Shown: positions 11,505 through 22,051 of the stretch, piece by piece | Layout of the letters: each line of letters begins with the position of its first letter | Position numbering within the stretch: the first letter of the stretch is position 1 | Origin: Rhabdophis nuchalis | Taxonomy: Eukaryota > Chordata > Lepidosauria > Squamata > Natricidae | Length of the DNA: 64,000 bases | NCBI GenBank assembly: GCA_039707465.1 | Contig: CM077647.1 | Location: 45,507,110-45,571,109 of the forward strand | Direction of reading: 5' to 3' | Notes under the pieces: model-generated | Databases searched by the model: none | Told to the model about the DNA's origin: nothing | What the model saw: only the letters and a program-made list of their open reading frames with translations | Program-made: the position numbers and the translations under genes

Positions 11505-12350
11505 TACCGTATTTTGGAGTATAAAATGCACCCAGGTTTTGAAGAGGCAATTTTTTTTAAAAAAAGTAGTTAGGTAGATAAAGGGATAGAGAGGGAGAGA
11601 AAGAGAGAGTAATACAATAGGTAGGTAAGGAGAGAGAGAGAATAGTTAGGTAAGTATGTAGATAAAGGGAGAGAGCGAGAGAAAGAAAGAGAGAAAGAGA
11701 GAGCGAGAGAAATACAGTGGGGAGGGACGGAAGGGAGAGAGTGTAGATAGGTAGGTAGGTAGGTAGAGGAATAGAGAGAAAAAAACAGTAGATAGGTAGG
11801 GGGAGAGAGAGAAGGAGAAGGTAGGTTGGTAGGTAGAGGGATAGAGAAAAGTAGAGAGAGAGAAATACAGTAAATAGGTAGGAGGAAAGACAGAGTAGAT
11901 ACAGTAGGTAGGAATATAGATAGAAAGAAGGGGGGAGAGAAATAGAGTAGATAGGGAGAGAGAGAGTAGGTAGGTAGGTAGATGTTTCCAGGTGTATTTA
12001 CCCATGTGCTGGAGAAGGAAATAGCTGACAACCTGTAGCACCTAAATCTTTGTTTCTGCTGGCACAGCACTTGATCAATGTAATTCTCATCAACCCCTCT
12101 AAGTAAACAGTCTTCCGAAAGAAAGCAAAAAATTGCATGCTTAGCCTTATGGAGGCTTATAGAGTGCTGCTGGGGGCTGGGGGAATGCCCTGTTTTTTGC
12201 TCATTTCTGCCCTCCCCAGCCCCCAGGAGCTCACTGCAAGGCCTCCATAAGGGTATGCACAGCCATTTTGGAGAAGGGGCAGGGCTTCAGGAGGCAAAGA
12301 AATGCTGTATTTGATGTATAAGACGCACCCAGATTTTCAGCCTTTTTAGA
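11505..12350. mobile_element. mariner-type MITE, left part (split by DIRS)
   Basis: Begins TACCGTATTTTGGAGTATAA. Its interior from about 12125 is collinear with the MITE at 8985-9180 (CCCCAGGAGCTC, then AGACGCACCCAGATTTTCAG). The expected terminal TTATACTCCGAAAAATACGG is absent here and appears 10.7 kb away at 23078-23105, beyond the DIRS insertion. A long purine-rich microsatellite has expanded inside it. Confidence 0.8.
11575..11990. repeat. TAGG/GAGA composite microsatellite
   Basis: Alternating GTAGGTAGGTAG and GGGATAGAGAGAGAGA runs with AAATACAGTA punctuation. The same composite unit makes up 27783-28345. Confidence 0.9.
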
Positions 12351-12389
12351 GGAAAACGACTGTTGTCTTACCTTAACGGTCCTTCTTGT

Positions 12390-12502
12390 AGCGCTTCGGG
12401 AGAGTCCAAGGATGGGTAAAATCAGCCTTGCTGCCCTAGGACTGTGTGTCAATTTCTTTTGACCACGCCTCCTTTGCCTTCCTGTGGTCAGTTTTAAAAA
12501 AC
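12390..12502. repeat. DIRS copy 1 left inverted terminal repeat
   Basis: From GCGCTTCGGGAGAGTCCAAG to GTGGTCAGTTTTAAAA; the reverse complement lies at 22957-23070 with few differences. Confidence 0.88.
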
Positions 12503-12582
12503 GAATGTCTTTCCCTAACAGGACGCCCAATTCTAGGAAACAATTAGAAATCATTAGCACCCTGATATAAACCCTGGGCGGG

Positions 12583-12673
12583 TCTTGGACTCTCCTGCAG
12601 CGCTACGAGAAGGATTGTTCAGGTAAGACAACGGTCGTTCTCCATAGCGCTGCTTGGAGAGTCCAAGGATGGG
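12583..12673. repeat. DIRS copy 1 internal complementary region
   Basis: One half (GCAGCGCTACGAGAAGGATT to AACGGTCGTT) is the complement of the left terminus with its GACTGTTGTCTTACC edge. The other half (CTCCATAGCGCTGCTTGGAG to GGATGGG) complements the right terminus. Joining both ends in one segment is the defining feature of DIRS elements and is thought to template a circular intermediate. Confidence 0.85.
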
Positions 12674-13214
12674 ACATACCCAAGCTATACTGTCCCAGGG
12701 CGGGAAGATTCAGTGTCAGGTAGCGCAGGAGCCGAGGCCACTTGCTGTAATACCCTTCTCCCGAAGGAAGCCTCGGCTGAGGCAAAGGAGTCAATTTTGT
12801 AGTTCCTAATGAAGGCAGTGGGTGATACCCACGTCGCTGCTCTGCAAATTTCCAATATAGATGCTTGAGTCGCTCAAGCCGCCGTGGTTGCTGCACTTCT
12901 AGTGGAATGCATTAACACCTTGCTTGGAGCTATCCTGCCTTGGTGCTCATAAGTCATCTTTATGCAAGTCCTTAACCATCGGCTATGATACTTTGCGGCC
13001 TAGCGACCTTGGTTGAAATGCCACAAATAGACTTTCAGTATGTCTGAATTCTTTGGTCCTTTTTCCATAAATCCGTATAGCACGCCTAACATCTAATTTA
13101 TGCCAAGACTTTTCCCTAGGATGTCTGGGATCTGGACAAAAATTCGGGAGAATAATCTACTGCGTTCTATGGAATTGAGAATTTACTTTTGGCATAAAGG
13201 ACGGGTCCAGTCTC
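12600..13214 (-). pseudogene. DIRS tyrosine recombinase, C-terminal part
   Basis: Continuation of the recombinase beyond the L1-type insertion. It reads VILRLDPSFMPKVNSQFHRTQ, a stop, then PNFCPDPRHPRE and WHKLDVRRAI, collinear with the better preserved DIRS copy 2. The HxxR region (codons for NAFH followed by several stops) is badly worn, so catalytic function is lost. Confidence 0.75.
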
Positions 13215-13229
13215 AAAATGACCCGGTTT

Positions 13230-14098
13230 GGACTTCCGGTTCCGGCTCCTGCGGCGACGGGCGAGCCTAGCGCTCGCTCGCCGCTTTGTTTCTTCTTCTG
13301 CCCCCCAACGGGGGCGAGACTCCTCTTTTTTGAGGGTCTCCCGTAGGGCCGGCTCGTCGGGGGGCGCCCCCCCCACGGCGGTGGAGGAAGTGGCTTCCGG
13401 CGCGGCTCAGGTGAGGGAGAACATGCCAGCGGGGGGTTCTCCCTTCGCCTAAGGAAGACGGCGCCATTCACAACAATGAGGAGGGCTGATCGGCTTAGTC
13501 GGAAGGGCTCCCGAGGCTTCAGCTGCGAGGAGAGAGTGAGTTTTTAAAAAAACTTTTTTTCTGCTGCCAGCCAGGCTGAACGGAGTGGGAGGGGGGTGTT
13601 TATTTTTAAAAAAAAAACCCTCGGATTTAAGCGGCACGTCAAAATGGCTTCTCTGCAAAGAGAAAGCGGAAACTTTCACTCCGGACGGTCTCTAACAAGG
13701 GAAAGTGGATTGTGACTTTCTGCAACATTGTTTCTAGGTCTGGCTGAGTTTAAAAAATTCTTTTTTTTTGCTACTCTCTCACCTGGCGCTGAGATGAGCG
13801 GTGGAAGTGGCTTCTCTGTGTCCCTGCCTGACTATTTCAACTAAGAAAAATTTCCAGCGTCTCTTTGAAAGCAGGACTCTCTCTGGAATTTTGAAAAAAA
13901 AAATTCTTTTAATGGATTTGTGACTTCTTCTCTGGAATACCTTCGTTATTACTATTTGTTGATTTGGGAAATTGTGTCTCTTTTGGTTTCTGAATTGTTT
14001 GCAACTCCACAGCCCTGAATTGAACTGAGCTCCTGATCTGCCCCACCAGCCCCACCCGGAAAACGCCATCTTGGTGGCAGTGATTCTAACTTTTAACC
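13230..14098 (+). promoter_or_regulatory. CpG-rich leader of the ORF1-only L1-type element
   Basis: The first 250 bp have many CG dinucleotides and GGCGGTGG/GGCGCCC motifs; later parts are T-rich with several A or T runs. It is the probable internal promoter by analogy with L1 leaders. Splice-like GGTGAGGGAG is seen near 13410. No leader ORF is convincing. Confidence 0.55.
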
Positions 14099-14947
14099 AT
14101 GGCACAAGAAGCAGCACTTGTAAATTTGGAACAAAGGATGGCTTCTCTTGAAACCTCTATGCAAACTTTGATATCAGAAATAAAGGCCCAGAGGGCTGAA
14201 AATAGTACTTTTAAAAAGGAACTATTGGATACCCGGAAGCAAGTGTTGGAGAATACACAGAAGAATGAAGAATTGGAAGGAGGGTTGGAGGGGGCTAAGG
14301 GAGAGATTAAAAATGTTTCTAATGAGGTGGGGGAAATAAATGGGCATGTGTCTAGGATAGATATGGAAAGAATGACATATTTTTTGAGATTTCAGAATGT
14401 TCTTGAGGAATCTGGTGAATGCCTACCTGATCTTATGAGTACAATTTTAGCAGACTATTTACAAAAACCTAAGGATGAGATCAGGCGGGACATTGACCTA
14501 GCCTATAGAATTAATTCTGCATATGCCAGGATGAATGAAGTGCCTAGAGAGATACATGTGAAATTTGTTAGAAGGTCAACCAGAGAGGAAATCCTGAAAG
14601 CGCAGAGAGAGAAACCTTTAATTTATCAACGAGAAACGGTCACTATCTTGAAGCAGATCCCTAGAAAAATTAGAGATTCAAGAAGGAATTTTTCCTTCTT
14701 GTCTAAAACCTTGTTTGATCACGGGATTTGGTTCAAGTGGATGACACCTGAAGGGATGCTGGTGTTCTGGGATGGAGGAAGAGTGAGGATTAAAACAGTT
14801 GCTGAGGCGGAAGCCTTTCTTAAAAAACATTCCTCTGCCCTGGGGGAAGATCCAGGGGGGACGGAGGGGGTCACGGCCCCGCCCACGGGGGGCCAGGGAG
14901 GAGAGAAAGAAGATACAATAGCCAAAAGACTTAGATCAAAAAAATAA
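14099..14947 (+). CDS. L1 ORF1p-like RNA-binding chaperone
   Basis: A complete 282-residue frame with a strong context (ACCATGG). Residues about 8-95 form a heptad-rich coiled coil (LVNLEQRMASLETSMQTLI, later EELEGGLEGAKGEI), used for trimerisation in L1 ORF1p. Residues about 96-180 fit the RRM-like domain (RMTYFLRFQNV at its first strand). Residues about 183-255 fit the C-terminal domain (QRETVTILKQIPRKIRDSRR and later GMLVFWDGGRVRI). The tail is Gly-rich and ends RLRSKK. In L1 this protein coats the RNA and helps priming. Intact length (L1 ORF1p is about 270-340 residues) suggests recent insertion. It lies head-to-head against the DIRS genes, on the opposite strand to SNX13. Confidence 0.9.
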   Translation: MAQEAALVNLEQRMASLETSMQTLISEIKAQRAENSTFKKELLDTRKQVLENTQKNEELEGGLEGAKGEIKNVSNEVGEINGHVSRIDMERMTYFLRFQNVLEESGECLPDLMSTILADYLQKPKDEIRRDIDLAYRINSAYARMNEVPREIHVKFVRRSTREEILKAQREKPLIYQRETVTILKQIPRKIRDSRRNFSFLSKTLFDHGIWFKWMTPEGMLVFWDGGRVRIKTVAEAEAFLKKHSSALGEDPGGTEGVTAPPTGGQGGEKEDTIAKRLRSKK

Positions 14948-15225
14948 CTTTGCCTTGATTTTTCTTGAACAATTTTGTATAATATTTCTATCCGGACTTT
15001 TTTGTAAATGTCTGACAGCATGAAAGGGAGAATTTAGGTAAATGTACTTGCTTTCATCTTGTACTGGTATGGAAAATGTTTTCTATGTTAACTTTTTTAA
15101 TGTGTATTTTGAGGTCTCGGAAGGTCCGACGACTCTGACGTGAATGCTCTCAAAATTTCTTTGTAACCATTACCCTATCCTGTTAAAAAATGTAAAACCA
15201 ATAAAATTTTTCAATTAAAAAAAAA

Positions 15226-15787
15226 AAAATGACCCGGTTTGCATGTATTATGCACAGCTCCTCCCTGACTGATAGAGCCGCCAGCTCGGACACCCTTCTA
15301 GCCGATGTAATTGCCACTAAGAAGGCAGTTTTTAGTGTCAAGTGGCGAAGGGAAACCGTGCGCATAGGTTCAAAAGGCGCAGAGGTCAAGGCTCTCAAGA
15401 CATATGGTAAGTCCAAGGAAGGATATCTGTGGATAGTAGGAGGGCGGATGTTAGCTGCGCCCTTTAGAAAAATCTTGACCTGTGGGTGTTTACTCAGAGA
15501 CTGCTGAGCCCCAGCTGCCAAGATAGTGGATAATGCAGCCACCTGGCACCAAAGAGTGTTGTGTGCCAACCCTTTGTCCAACCCTTCCTGAAGAAAATTT
15601 AGAAGTTGTGGCACTGCTGCTGACACTTCATCCACCCCCCGGGCCCTGCACCAGGGAGAAAAAGCGAGCCACATTGCCTCGTATATACGATTTGTAGACT
15701 CTCTCCTGGATGCCTGGATTGTTTTAATGACTTTTTCTGACAAGTTCTGTTTTCTCAGCAGCTCCCCCTCAAGTGCCAAATGGCTAG
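15226..15787 (-). pseudogene. DIRS tyrosine recombinase, N-terminal part
   Basis: Reads LALEGELLRKQNLSEKVI, an alpha-helical SAM-like core-binding region (TNRIYEAMWLAFSPWCRARG), then LKTAFLVAITSARRVSELAAL with the first catalytic Arg box of tyrosine recombinases. It is cut after IIHANRVI by the L1-type insertion. The matching intact segment is DIRS copy 2 at 50986-51600. Confidence 0.85.
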
Positions 15788-18425
15788 TTGCAGCCACTGA
15801 GGGTCCGGATGGTATATGGCCCCCTGGCAGAGGGAGATCTGCTCCTGAGGTATTCTCCACGGTCTTTCTATGGACAAGCTCACTAGATCTGCAAACCACG
15901 ACCTCCTGGGACAATGAGACGCTACCAGGAGGATCTCCGCCCTCTCCCCCAATATCTTTGCAATGACCTGCGGAATTAGCGGTAGAGGAAGGAACGCATA
16001 CATTAGTCTCTGAGGCCACTTGCACCTCGGAGCATCCCTCCCCTCCGCCTGCAGGGAATAATAGCGGGAATAAAACCGTGGTAGTTGGGCATTGTTCTTT
16101 GAGGCAAACAGGTCGACCAACTGCTGGCCGAACCTCTGAATAATGTGCTTGAACAGGTTCGGATGCAACTGCCATTCTGAATTGTCTATTGCCTGGCGAC
16201 TTAGCCAGTCTGTCTCCATGTTGCTGACGCCTGATATGTGGTCAGCCCTGATTGACGCTAGATGCCTCTCTGCCCACCAACCCAGAGTCTCTGCTTCTGT
16301 CTCTTGGCTCGAGAGCCCCCCTGTCGGTTCACGTGGGCCTTTGTGGCCATGTTGTCCATCAACAACAACACATGTTGACCCACCAAGAGAGGTGCAAATT
16401 ATCTGGCCGCTCTCAGTTCCAGCCAATTGATGTTGTGGACTGATTCTGAATCCATCCACAACCCTTGTGTGATCTGACCTTTGCAATGCGCTCCCCACCC
16501 TTGGAGACTGGCATCTGAAGTGACTATCACACGTTCTGGTTCCTTGAATAGGGAACCTTTCTGGATCGCCTTTGATTGCCACCATTTGAATGATCTTTTC
16601 ACCGTCTGTGGAAGATAAACTCGCTTCTTCGAATTGCTGATGTTGGTCCTCTGCATTGGAAGTAAAAACCATTGCAGTTCCCCGGCATGAAGCCTTGCCC
16701 AGGGAACTATCTTGATGCATGAAATCATCATGCCCAGCTGAGACAGTTGGACAATCGGAATTTGGGCCATGCGTTGACAGATTCGAATCCTCGATTGAAG
16801 ATTCTTCTGACGCTCTGGTGACAGGAATACATGGCATAATCGGGAGTCTATGACCGTCCCCAGGTGTTGCAAGCGAGTGGTGGGCATGAGATGGCTTTTC
16901 TCCCGGTTTATCGTGAACCCATGCTGTTGAAGCGTGCGTATGGTAAGTTGCACGTCCCTCATGGCCTGCTGACGATTTGACGATAGAATTATAATGTCGT
17001 CCAGATAACAAGCCAGACGTACAGGAGGTGAATGAAGATGAGCCGCCACTGCTGCCAAAATTTTTGTGAACGTCCTTGGCGCTGACGACAGATCGAAGGG
17101 AAGAGCCTGGTATTGATAGTGTCTTCCGTTTACCTACAGTCTTAGATACTTTCGGTGTGCCTGGTGTATTGGGATGTGGAGATACGCCTCTTTCAAATCT
17201 ATGCTTGTCATTAAATCCCCTTGTCTTATTCCCTCCAGGATCGATTTCAGTGACTGCATCTTGAACTGCTTGTAAGCTAGATGACAATTCAAGCGTTTCA
17301 AGTCTAAAATGGCCCTGATCCTGCCTGAGCTCTTGGGAACCAGAAAGAGTATGGAATAGAACCCCTTGCCCTCCTGTCCTGGTGGAACTGGGTCTAGGGC
17401 GTTTATTTCTAAAAATGATCTATTTCCTTCTGCACCAGTGCTCTTTTTTGTTGACTCCTGTGTAAGGGGCAACGGACAAAGGTTCGTGGGGGAAGGGACA
17501 AAAACTCTAACAGTAGGCCTTTCCTTATTGTATTGCATATTCACGCATCCGTGGTTATCTCCTCTCATCGATCTGCGAATAATTGCAGACGGCCCCCGAT
17601 GGGAGGAAGAACCAGCCCGCCACTTCCCTCTCTTGAATTGACGGGAATTGGCCCCGCCACGAAAGGGCTTCCTGAAGGATCCCTGTTGTTGTCTATTTCT
17701 GTTAGTAAAATCTACCCTGTCCTGATTTCTCTGAGGACTGGGTGTAATTTCTGTTGTAAGAATATGATGTGGAAGGTTGGTTGTTATCAGAGGCACGAAA
17801 TGGCTGCCTCCTGAAAAATCTTGACCCCTTCTTGCCCTGTCTCTTGAGAGTGGCCAGGAGAACCTTCCTCTTATCTTTGGTCTCAATGAGGAACTTGTCT
17901 AGAGATTCCCCAAAGAGATTGCCTCCTTTGAATGGGGCCAAAGCCAGCTTCCATTTCGCTTTCACGTCCGCCTGCCAATGGCGTAGCCAAAGCAGGCGGC
18001 GTGAAGTGACATTGGAGGCTAATGCTCGGGACGCAAACTTGGCAGCATTCAAGGAATCGTCCGCCACGTACTCCACTGCTGTAATGATCTTTGTCAGATC
18101 ATGGCACAGCCTTGAATCGTCCTCAGGCGGATTAGCCCTTAGTCTCCTTAACCATAGTAACGAGGCCGTAGTAAAAAAAGAAGCCGATGTGGAGGTCTTG
18201 ATCGCTCAGGCAGCCGCCTGGTGCATTTTGTGACCTGCTTTCTCGTCCCTCTTATCCTCCGTCTTCAGGCCTTCTAATAAGTCAGCCGGAAGCGAAGAAT
18301 TTGAGGTGAGGGATACCACTGGTGCATCCACCTCAGGAAGTTTCAGGATGTCTTCCAGTTTGGACTCTAACGCATATAGCATCTTGTCTCCCCCACTGGG
18401 ATTAGCTAGAGTTCCGGGTTGCACC
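15788..18425 (-). repeat. DIRS internal tandem duplication, copy A
   Basis: Collinear with 18448-21085 at a constant offset of 2,660 bp. I see about four substitutions (near 15923, 16981, 17341 and 18263), which is about 99.8% identity. It begins at TTGCAGCCACTGA and ends at GGGTTGCACC. Confidence 0.92.
15790..17886 (-). pseudogene. DIRS reverse transcriptase/RNase H/methyltransferase-like region, copy A
   Basis: Reverse transcriptase begins with PFLEINALD-like sequence and has GFYSILFLVPKSSGRIRAIL, DLKRLNCHLAYKQFKMQSL, SIDLKEAYLHIPIH (first Asp) and CYLDDIIILSSN (YLDD at 16996-17007). RNase H has TSDASLQGWG. Farther on HISGVSNMETDWLSR and LFASKNNAQLPRFYSR fit the RNase H end and the methyltransferase-like module of DIRS. 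A TAG at 17134-17136 interrupts the RT just after RKYLRL, and frameshifts occur near 16300-16420. The long alternative frame 15755-17287 is real only in its C-terminal half. Confidence 0.82.
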
Positions 18426-18447
18426 ACTGACATTGCACCCACTGACA
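18426..18447. other. duplication junction filler
   Basis: Between the two duplicated blocks lie short repeated motifs: ACTGACATTGCA, then CCCACTGACATTG. The outer end of copy B carries CCCACTGACATTGCACC once. This looks like slippage or template switching at the join. Confidence 0.75.
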
Positions 18448-21085
18448 TTGCAGCCACTGAGGGTCCGGATGGTATATGGCCCCCTGGCAGAGGGAGATCT
18501 GCTCCTGAGGTATTCTCCACGGTCTTTCTATGGACAAGCTCACTAGATCTGCAAACCACGACCTCCTGGGACAATGAGACGCCACCAGGAGGATCTCCGC
18601 CCTCTCCCCCAATATCTTTGCAATGACCTGCGGAATTAGCGGTAGAGGAAGGAACGCATACATTAGTCTCTGAGGCCACTTGCACCTCGGAGCATCCCTC
18701 CCCTCCGCCTGCAGGGAATAATAGCGGGAATAAAACCGTGGTAGTTGGGCATTGTTCTTTGAGGCAAACAGGTCGACCAACTGCTGGCCGAACCTCTGAA
18801 TAATGTGCTTGAACAGGTTCGGATGCAACTGCCATTCTGAATTGTCTATTGCCTGGCGACTTAGCCAGTCTGTCTCCATGTTGCTGACGCCTGATATGTG
18901 GTCAGCCCTGATTGACGCTAGATGCCTCTCTGCCCACCAACCCAGAGTCTCTGCTTCTGTCTCTTGGCTCGAGAGCCCCCCTGTCGGTTCACGTGGGCCT
19001 TTGTGGCCATGTTGTCCATCAACAACAACACATGTTGACCCACCAAGAGAGGTGCAAATTATCTGGCCGCTCTCAGTTCCAGCCAATTGATGTTGTGGAC
19101 TGATTCTGAATCCATCCACAACCCTTGTGTGATCTGACCTTTGCAATGCGCTCCCCACCCTTGGAGACTGGCATCTGAAGTGACTATCACACGTTCTGGT
19201 TCCTTGAATAGGGAACCTTTCTGGATCGCCTTTGATTGCCACCATTTGAATGATCTTTTCACCGTCTGTGGAAGATAAACTCGCTTCTTCGAATTGCTGA
19301 TGTTGGTCCTCTGCATTGGAAGTAAAAACCATTGCAGTTCCCCGGCATGAAGCCTTGCCCAGGGAACTATCTTGATGCATGAAATCATCATGCCCAGCTG
19401 AGACAGTTGGACAATCGGAATTTGGGCCATGCGTTGACAGATTCGAATCCTCGATTGAAGATTCTTCTGACGCTCTGGTGACAGGAATACATGGCATAAT
19501 CGGGAGTCTATGACCGTCCCCAGGTGTTGCAAGCGAGTGGTGGGCATGAGATGGCTTTTCTCCCGGTTTATCGTGAACCCATGCTGTTGAAGCGTGCGTA
19601 TGGTAAGTTGCACGTCCCTCATGGCCTGCTGACGATTTGATGATAGAATTATAATGTCGTCCAGATAACAAGCCAGACGTACAGGAGGTGAATGAAGATG
19701 AGCCGCCACTGCTGCCAAAATTTTTGTGAACGTCCTTGGCGCTGACGACAGATCGAAGGGAAGAGCCTGGTATTGATAGTGTCTTCCGTTTACCTACAGT
19801 CTTAGATACTTTCGGTGTGCCTGGTGTATTGGGATGTGGAGATACGCCTCTTTCAAATCTATGCTTGTCATTAAATCCCCTTGTCTTATTCCCTCCAGGA
19901 TCGATTTCAGTGACTGCATCTTGAACTGCTTGTAAGCTAGATGACAATTCAAGCGTTTCAAGTCTAAAATGGCCCTGATCCCGCCTGAGCTCTTGGGAAC
20001 CAGAAAGAGTATGGAATAGAACCCCTTGCCCTCCTGTCCTGGTGGAACTGGGTCTAGGGCGTTTATTTCTAAAAATGATCTATTTCCTTCTGCACCAGTG
20101 CTCTTTTTTGTTGACTCCTGTGTAAGGGGCAACGGACAAAGGTTCGTGGGGGAAGGGACAAAAACTCTAACAGTAGGCCTTTCCTTATTGTATTGCATAT
20201 TCACGCATCCGTGGTTATCTCCTCTCATCGATCTGCGAATAATTGCAGACGGCCCCCGATGGGAGGAAGAACCAGCCCGCCACTTCCCTCTCTTGAATTG
20301 ACGGGAATTGGCCCCGCCACGAAAGGGCTTCCTGAAGGATCCCTGTTGTTGTCTATTTCTGTTAGTAAAATCTACCCTGTCCTGATTTCTCTGAGGACTG
20401 GGTGTAATTTCTGTTGTAAGAATATGATGTGGAAGGTTGGTTGTTATCAGAGGCACGAAATGGCTGCCTCCTGAAAAATCTTGACCCCTTCTTGCCCTGT
20501 CTCTTGAGAGTGGCCAGGAGAACCTTCCTCTTATCTTTGGTCTCAATGAGGAACTTGTCTAGAGATTCCCCAAAGAGATTGCCTCCTTTGAATGGGGCCA
20601 AAGCCAGCTTCCATTTCGCTTTCACGTCCGCCTGCCAATGGCGTAGCCAAAGCAGGCGGCGTGAAGTGACATTGGAGGCTAATGCTCGGGACGCAAACTT
20701 GGCAGCATTCAAGGAATCGTCCGCCACGTACTCCACTGCTGTAATGATCTTTGTCAGATCATGGCACAGCCTTGAATCGTCCTCAGGCGGATTAGCCCTT
20801 AGTCTCCTTAACCATAGTAACGAGGCCGTAGTAAAAAAAGAAGCCGATGTGGAGGTCTTGATCGCTCAGGCAGCCGCCTGGTGCATTTTGTGACCTGCTT
20901 TCTCGTCCCTCTTATCCTCCGCCTTCAGGCCTTCTAATAAGTCAGCCGGAAGCGAAGAATTTGAGGTGAGGGATACCACTGGTGCATCCACCTCAGGAAG
21001 TTTCAGGATGTCTTCCAGTTTGGACTCTAACGCATATAGCATCTTGTCTCCCCCACTGGGATTAGCTAGAGTTCCGGGTTGCACC
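18448..21085 (-). repeat. DIRS internal tandem duplication, copy B
   Basis: Second copy of the 2.64 kb block. In coding order it comes first, directly after the upstream gag segments at 21204-22051. Divergence from copy A is minimal. Confidence 0.92.
18450..20546 (-). pseudogene. DIRS reverse transcriptase/RNase H region, copy B
   Basis: Same content as copy A, with YLDD at 19656-19667 and the same in-frame TAG at 19794-19796. One difference restores the family-typical PKSSGGIRAIL where copy A has SSGRIRAIL. The stop shared by both copies predates the duplication. Confidence 0.82.
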
Positions 21086-22051
21086 CACTGACATTGCACC
21101 ACGTTCATAAATATGTCTGGTACCGGAATAAGTTCTGGTTCCGGAGCTACCTCCTGAAAAAGCCCTGCCTTGTGGTCATCAAAGGAAGATGGGGCAGCTG
21201 AGTCTATGGTTTTGGTTGGCCCCAGGTCAGTGGCTGACCTGGCTTTGTGGAGGATTGACTTGAATAGGGATGGTTTAAAGAGGCCAGTGAAGGTCGGCTT
21301 TTCTGGAGGTAAATCCTCATCCTCCGACAGTTGGTAACCTTCCTTCTGATCCCCCAGGTTGACACCTCAGTGGTGACTAAGGAGGTAGTGGAGCCTCTCC
21401 AACTTCCCCTGGTGTGCACCGGAAGAGACTGAGTCCCACGACTCTTGTCTCCCTTAGAGGTCCTTTGGCGCCTGCCTTCCTCTATACCCTGGGCAATGGT
21501 GATTGAAATGACCTCTCTTATCTCTGCAGACAGAACAGATGTTCTGTTGGCAGATGGAACTACCTCGGTGGAGGTTAGTTGTTTGCGTTCCTTATGAGAA
21601 GATGCCAAGGCCCCAGGCACCACTACAATAGTCTCTCCAATTTCCTCTCTCTAGAGAGGACGCCCTAGTCCTCTCTAATGGAAGAACTAGGAGAGGATGG
21701 GTATCCCATTGATGCATCTGGAGATCCCTGTACAGAATCCTCTTCCTTAGAATAATTACACCTTTCCTTCTGAGGTGAGGTTTGGCCTCTTTCCCCAACT
21801 CTGGAAGGTGAAGAGCAATATCTGGTGGAATTCCCTTGGGAGGTGGTTGGACCTTGTTTGTCTTTATCCTGCTCCCCTGGGACTTCCTGTCTCCTTGAGG
21901 CTTGGCTTTCCTGCACCCTGGAGACTTTAAGGGGAAACTTCCCCTTGGTGCCCCTTTTCCCTTTGCCTCCTCTAGGGGGAGACTCTGGCCTGCTGCGCTT
22001 TGCTACAGGCTCTCCCATTTCAGCTGGAAGCTTCAACTCTTCCCCTTGCAT
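20362..22051 (-). pseudogene. DIRS gag-like gene
   Basis: Minus-strand segments in order: a basic, Ser/Pro-rich start (MQGEELKLPAEMGEPVAKRS), LSAEIREVISITIAQGIEEG in the middle, an acidic stretch, then MEYVADDSLNAAKFASRALA and KWKLALAPFKGGNLFGESLD. The last motif is typical of DIRS gag-like proteins, and a Ser/Asn/Gln-rich tail follows. At least three frame breaks separate the pieces. The 3' half (17702-18425) is present again in duplication copy A. The similarity of IREVISITIAQGIEEG to MQEIISKAISQGIAQG at 28909-29474 supports the gag call. Confidence 0.7.

Larger units (their letters stand above)
13230..15225 (+). mobile_element. L1-type non-LTR element with ORF1 only (HAL1-like)
   Basis: Flanked by a perfect 15-bp target duplication, AAAATGACCCGGTTT (13215-13229 and 15226-15240). 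From 5' to 3' it has a CpG-rich leader of about 870 bp starting GGACTTCCGGTTCCGG, an intact ORF1 (14099-14947), a 3' untranslated region of 280 bp and a poly-A tail after AATAAAATTTTTCAATT. There is no trace of ORF2, endonuclease or reverse transcriptase. The layout is that of mammalian half-L1 (HAL1) elements, which borrow ORF2 from full L1. It interrupts the DIRS recombinase gene. Confidence 0.9.

Noticed and set aside
11570..12070. Minus-strand frames of 131-166 residues
   Set aside because: Translations of the TAGG/GAGA microsatellite, rich in Ser, Leu, Tyr and Pro repeats.
13157..13471. Minus-strand frame running across the L1-type element edge
   Set aside because: A chance fusion of antisense leader with a real DIRS recombinase tail; only the tail is annotated.
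15755..17287. A 510-residue minus-strand frame overlapping the DIRS reverse transcriptase
   Set aside because: Its N-terminal half is an out-of-frame shadow of the RT. Only the C-terminal half (RNase H end and methyltransferase-like part) is genuine, so it was not listed as one gene.
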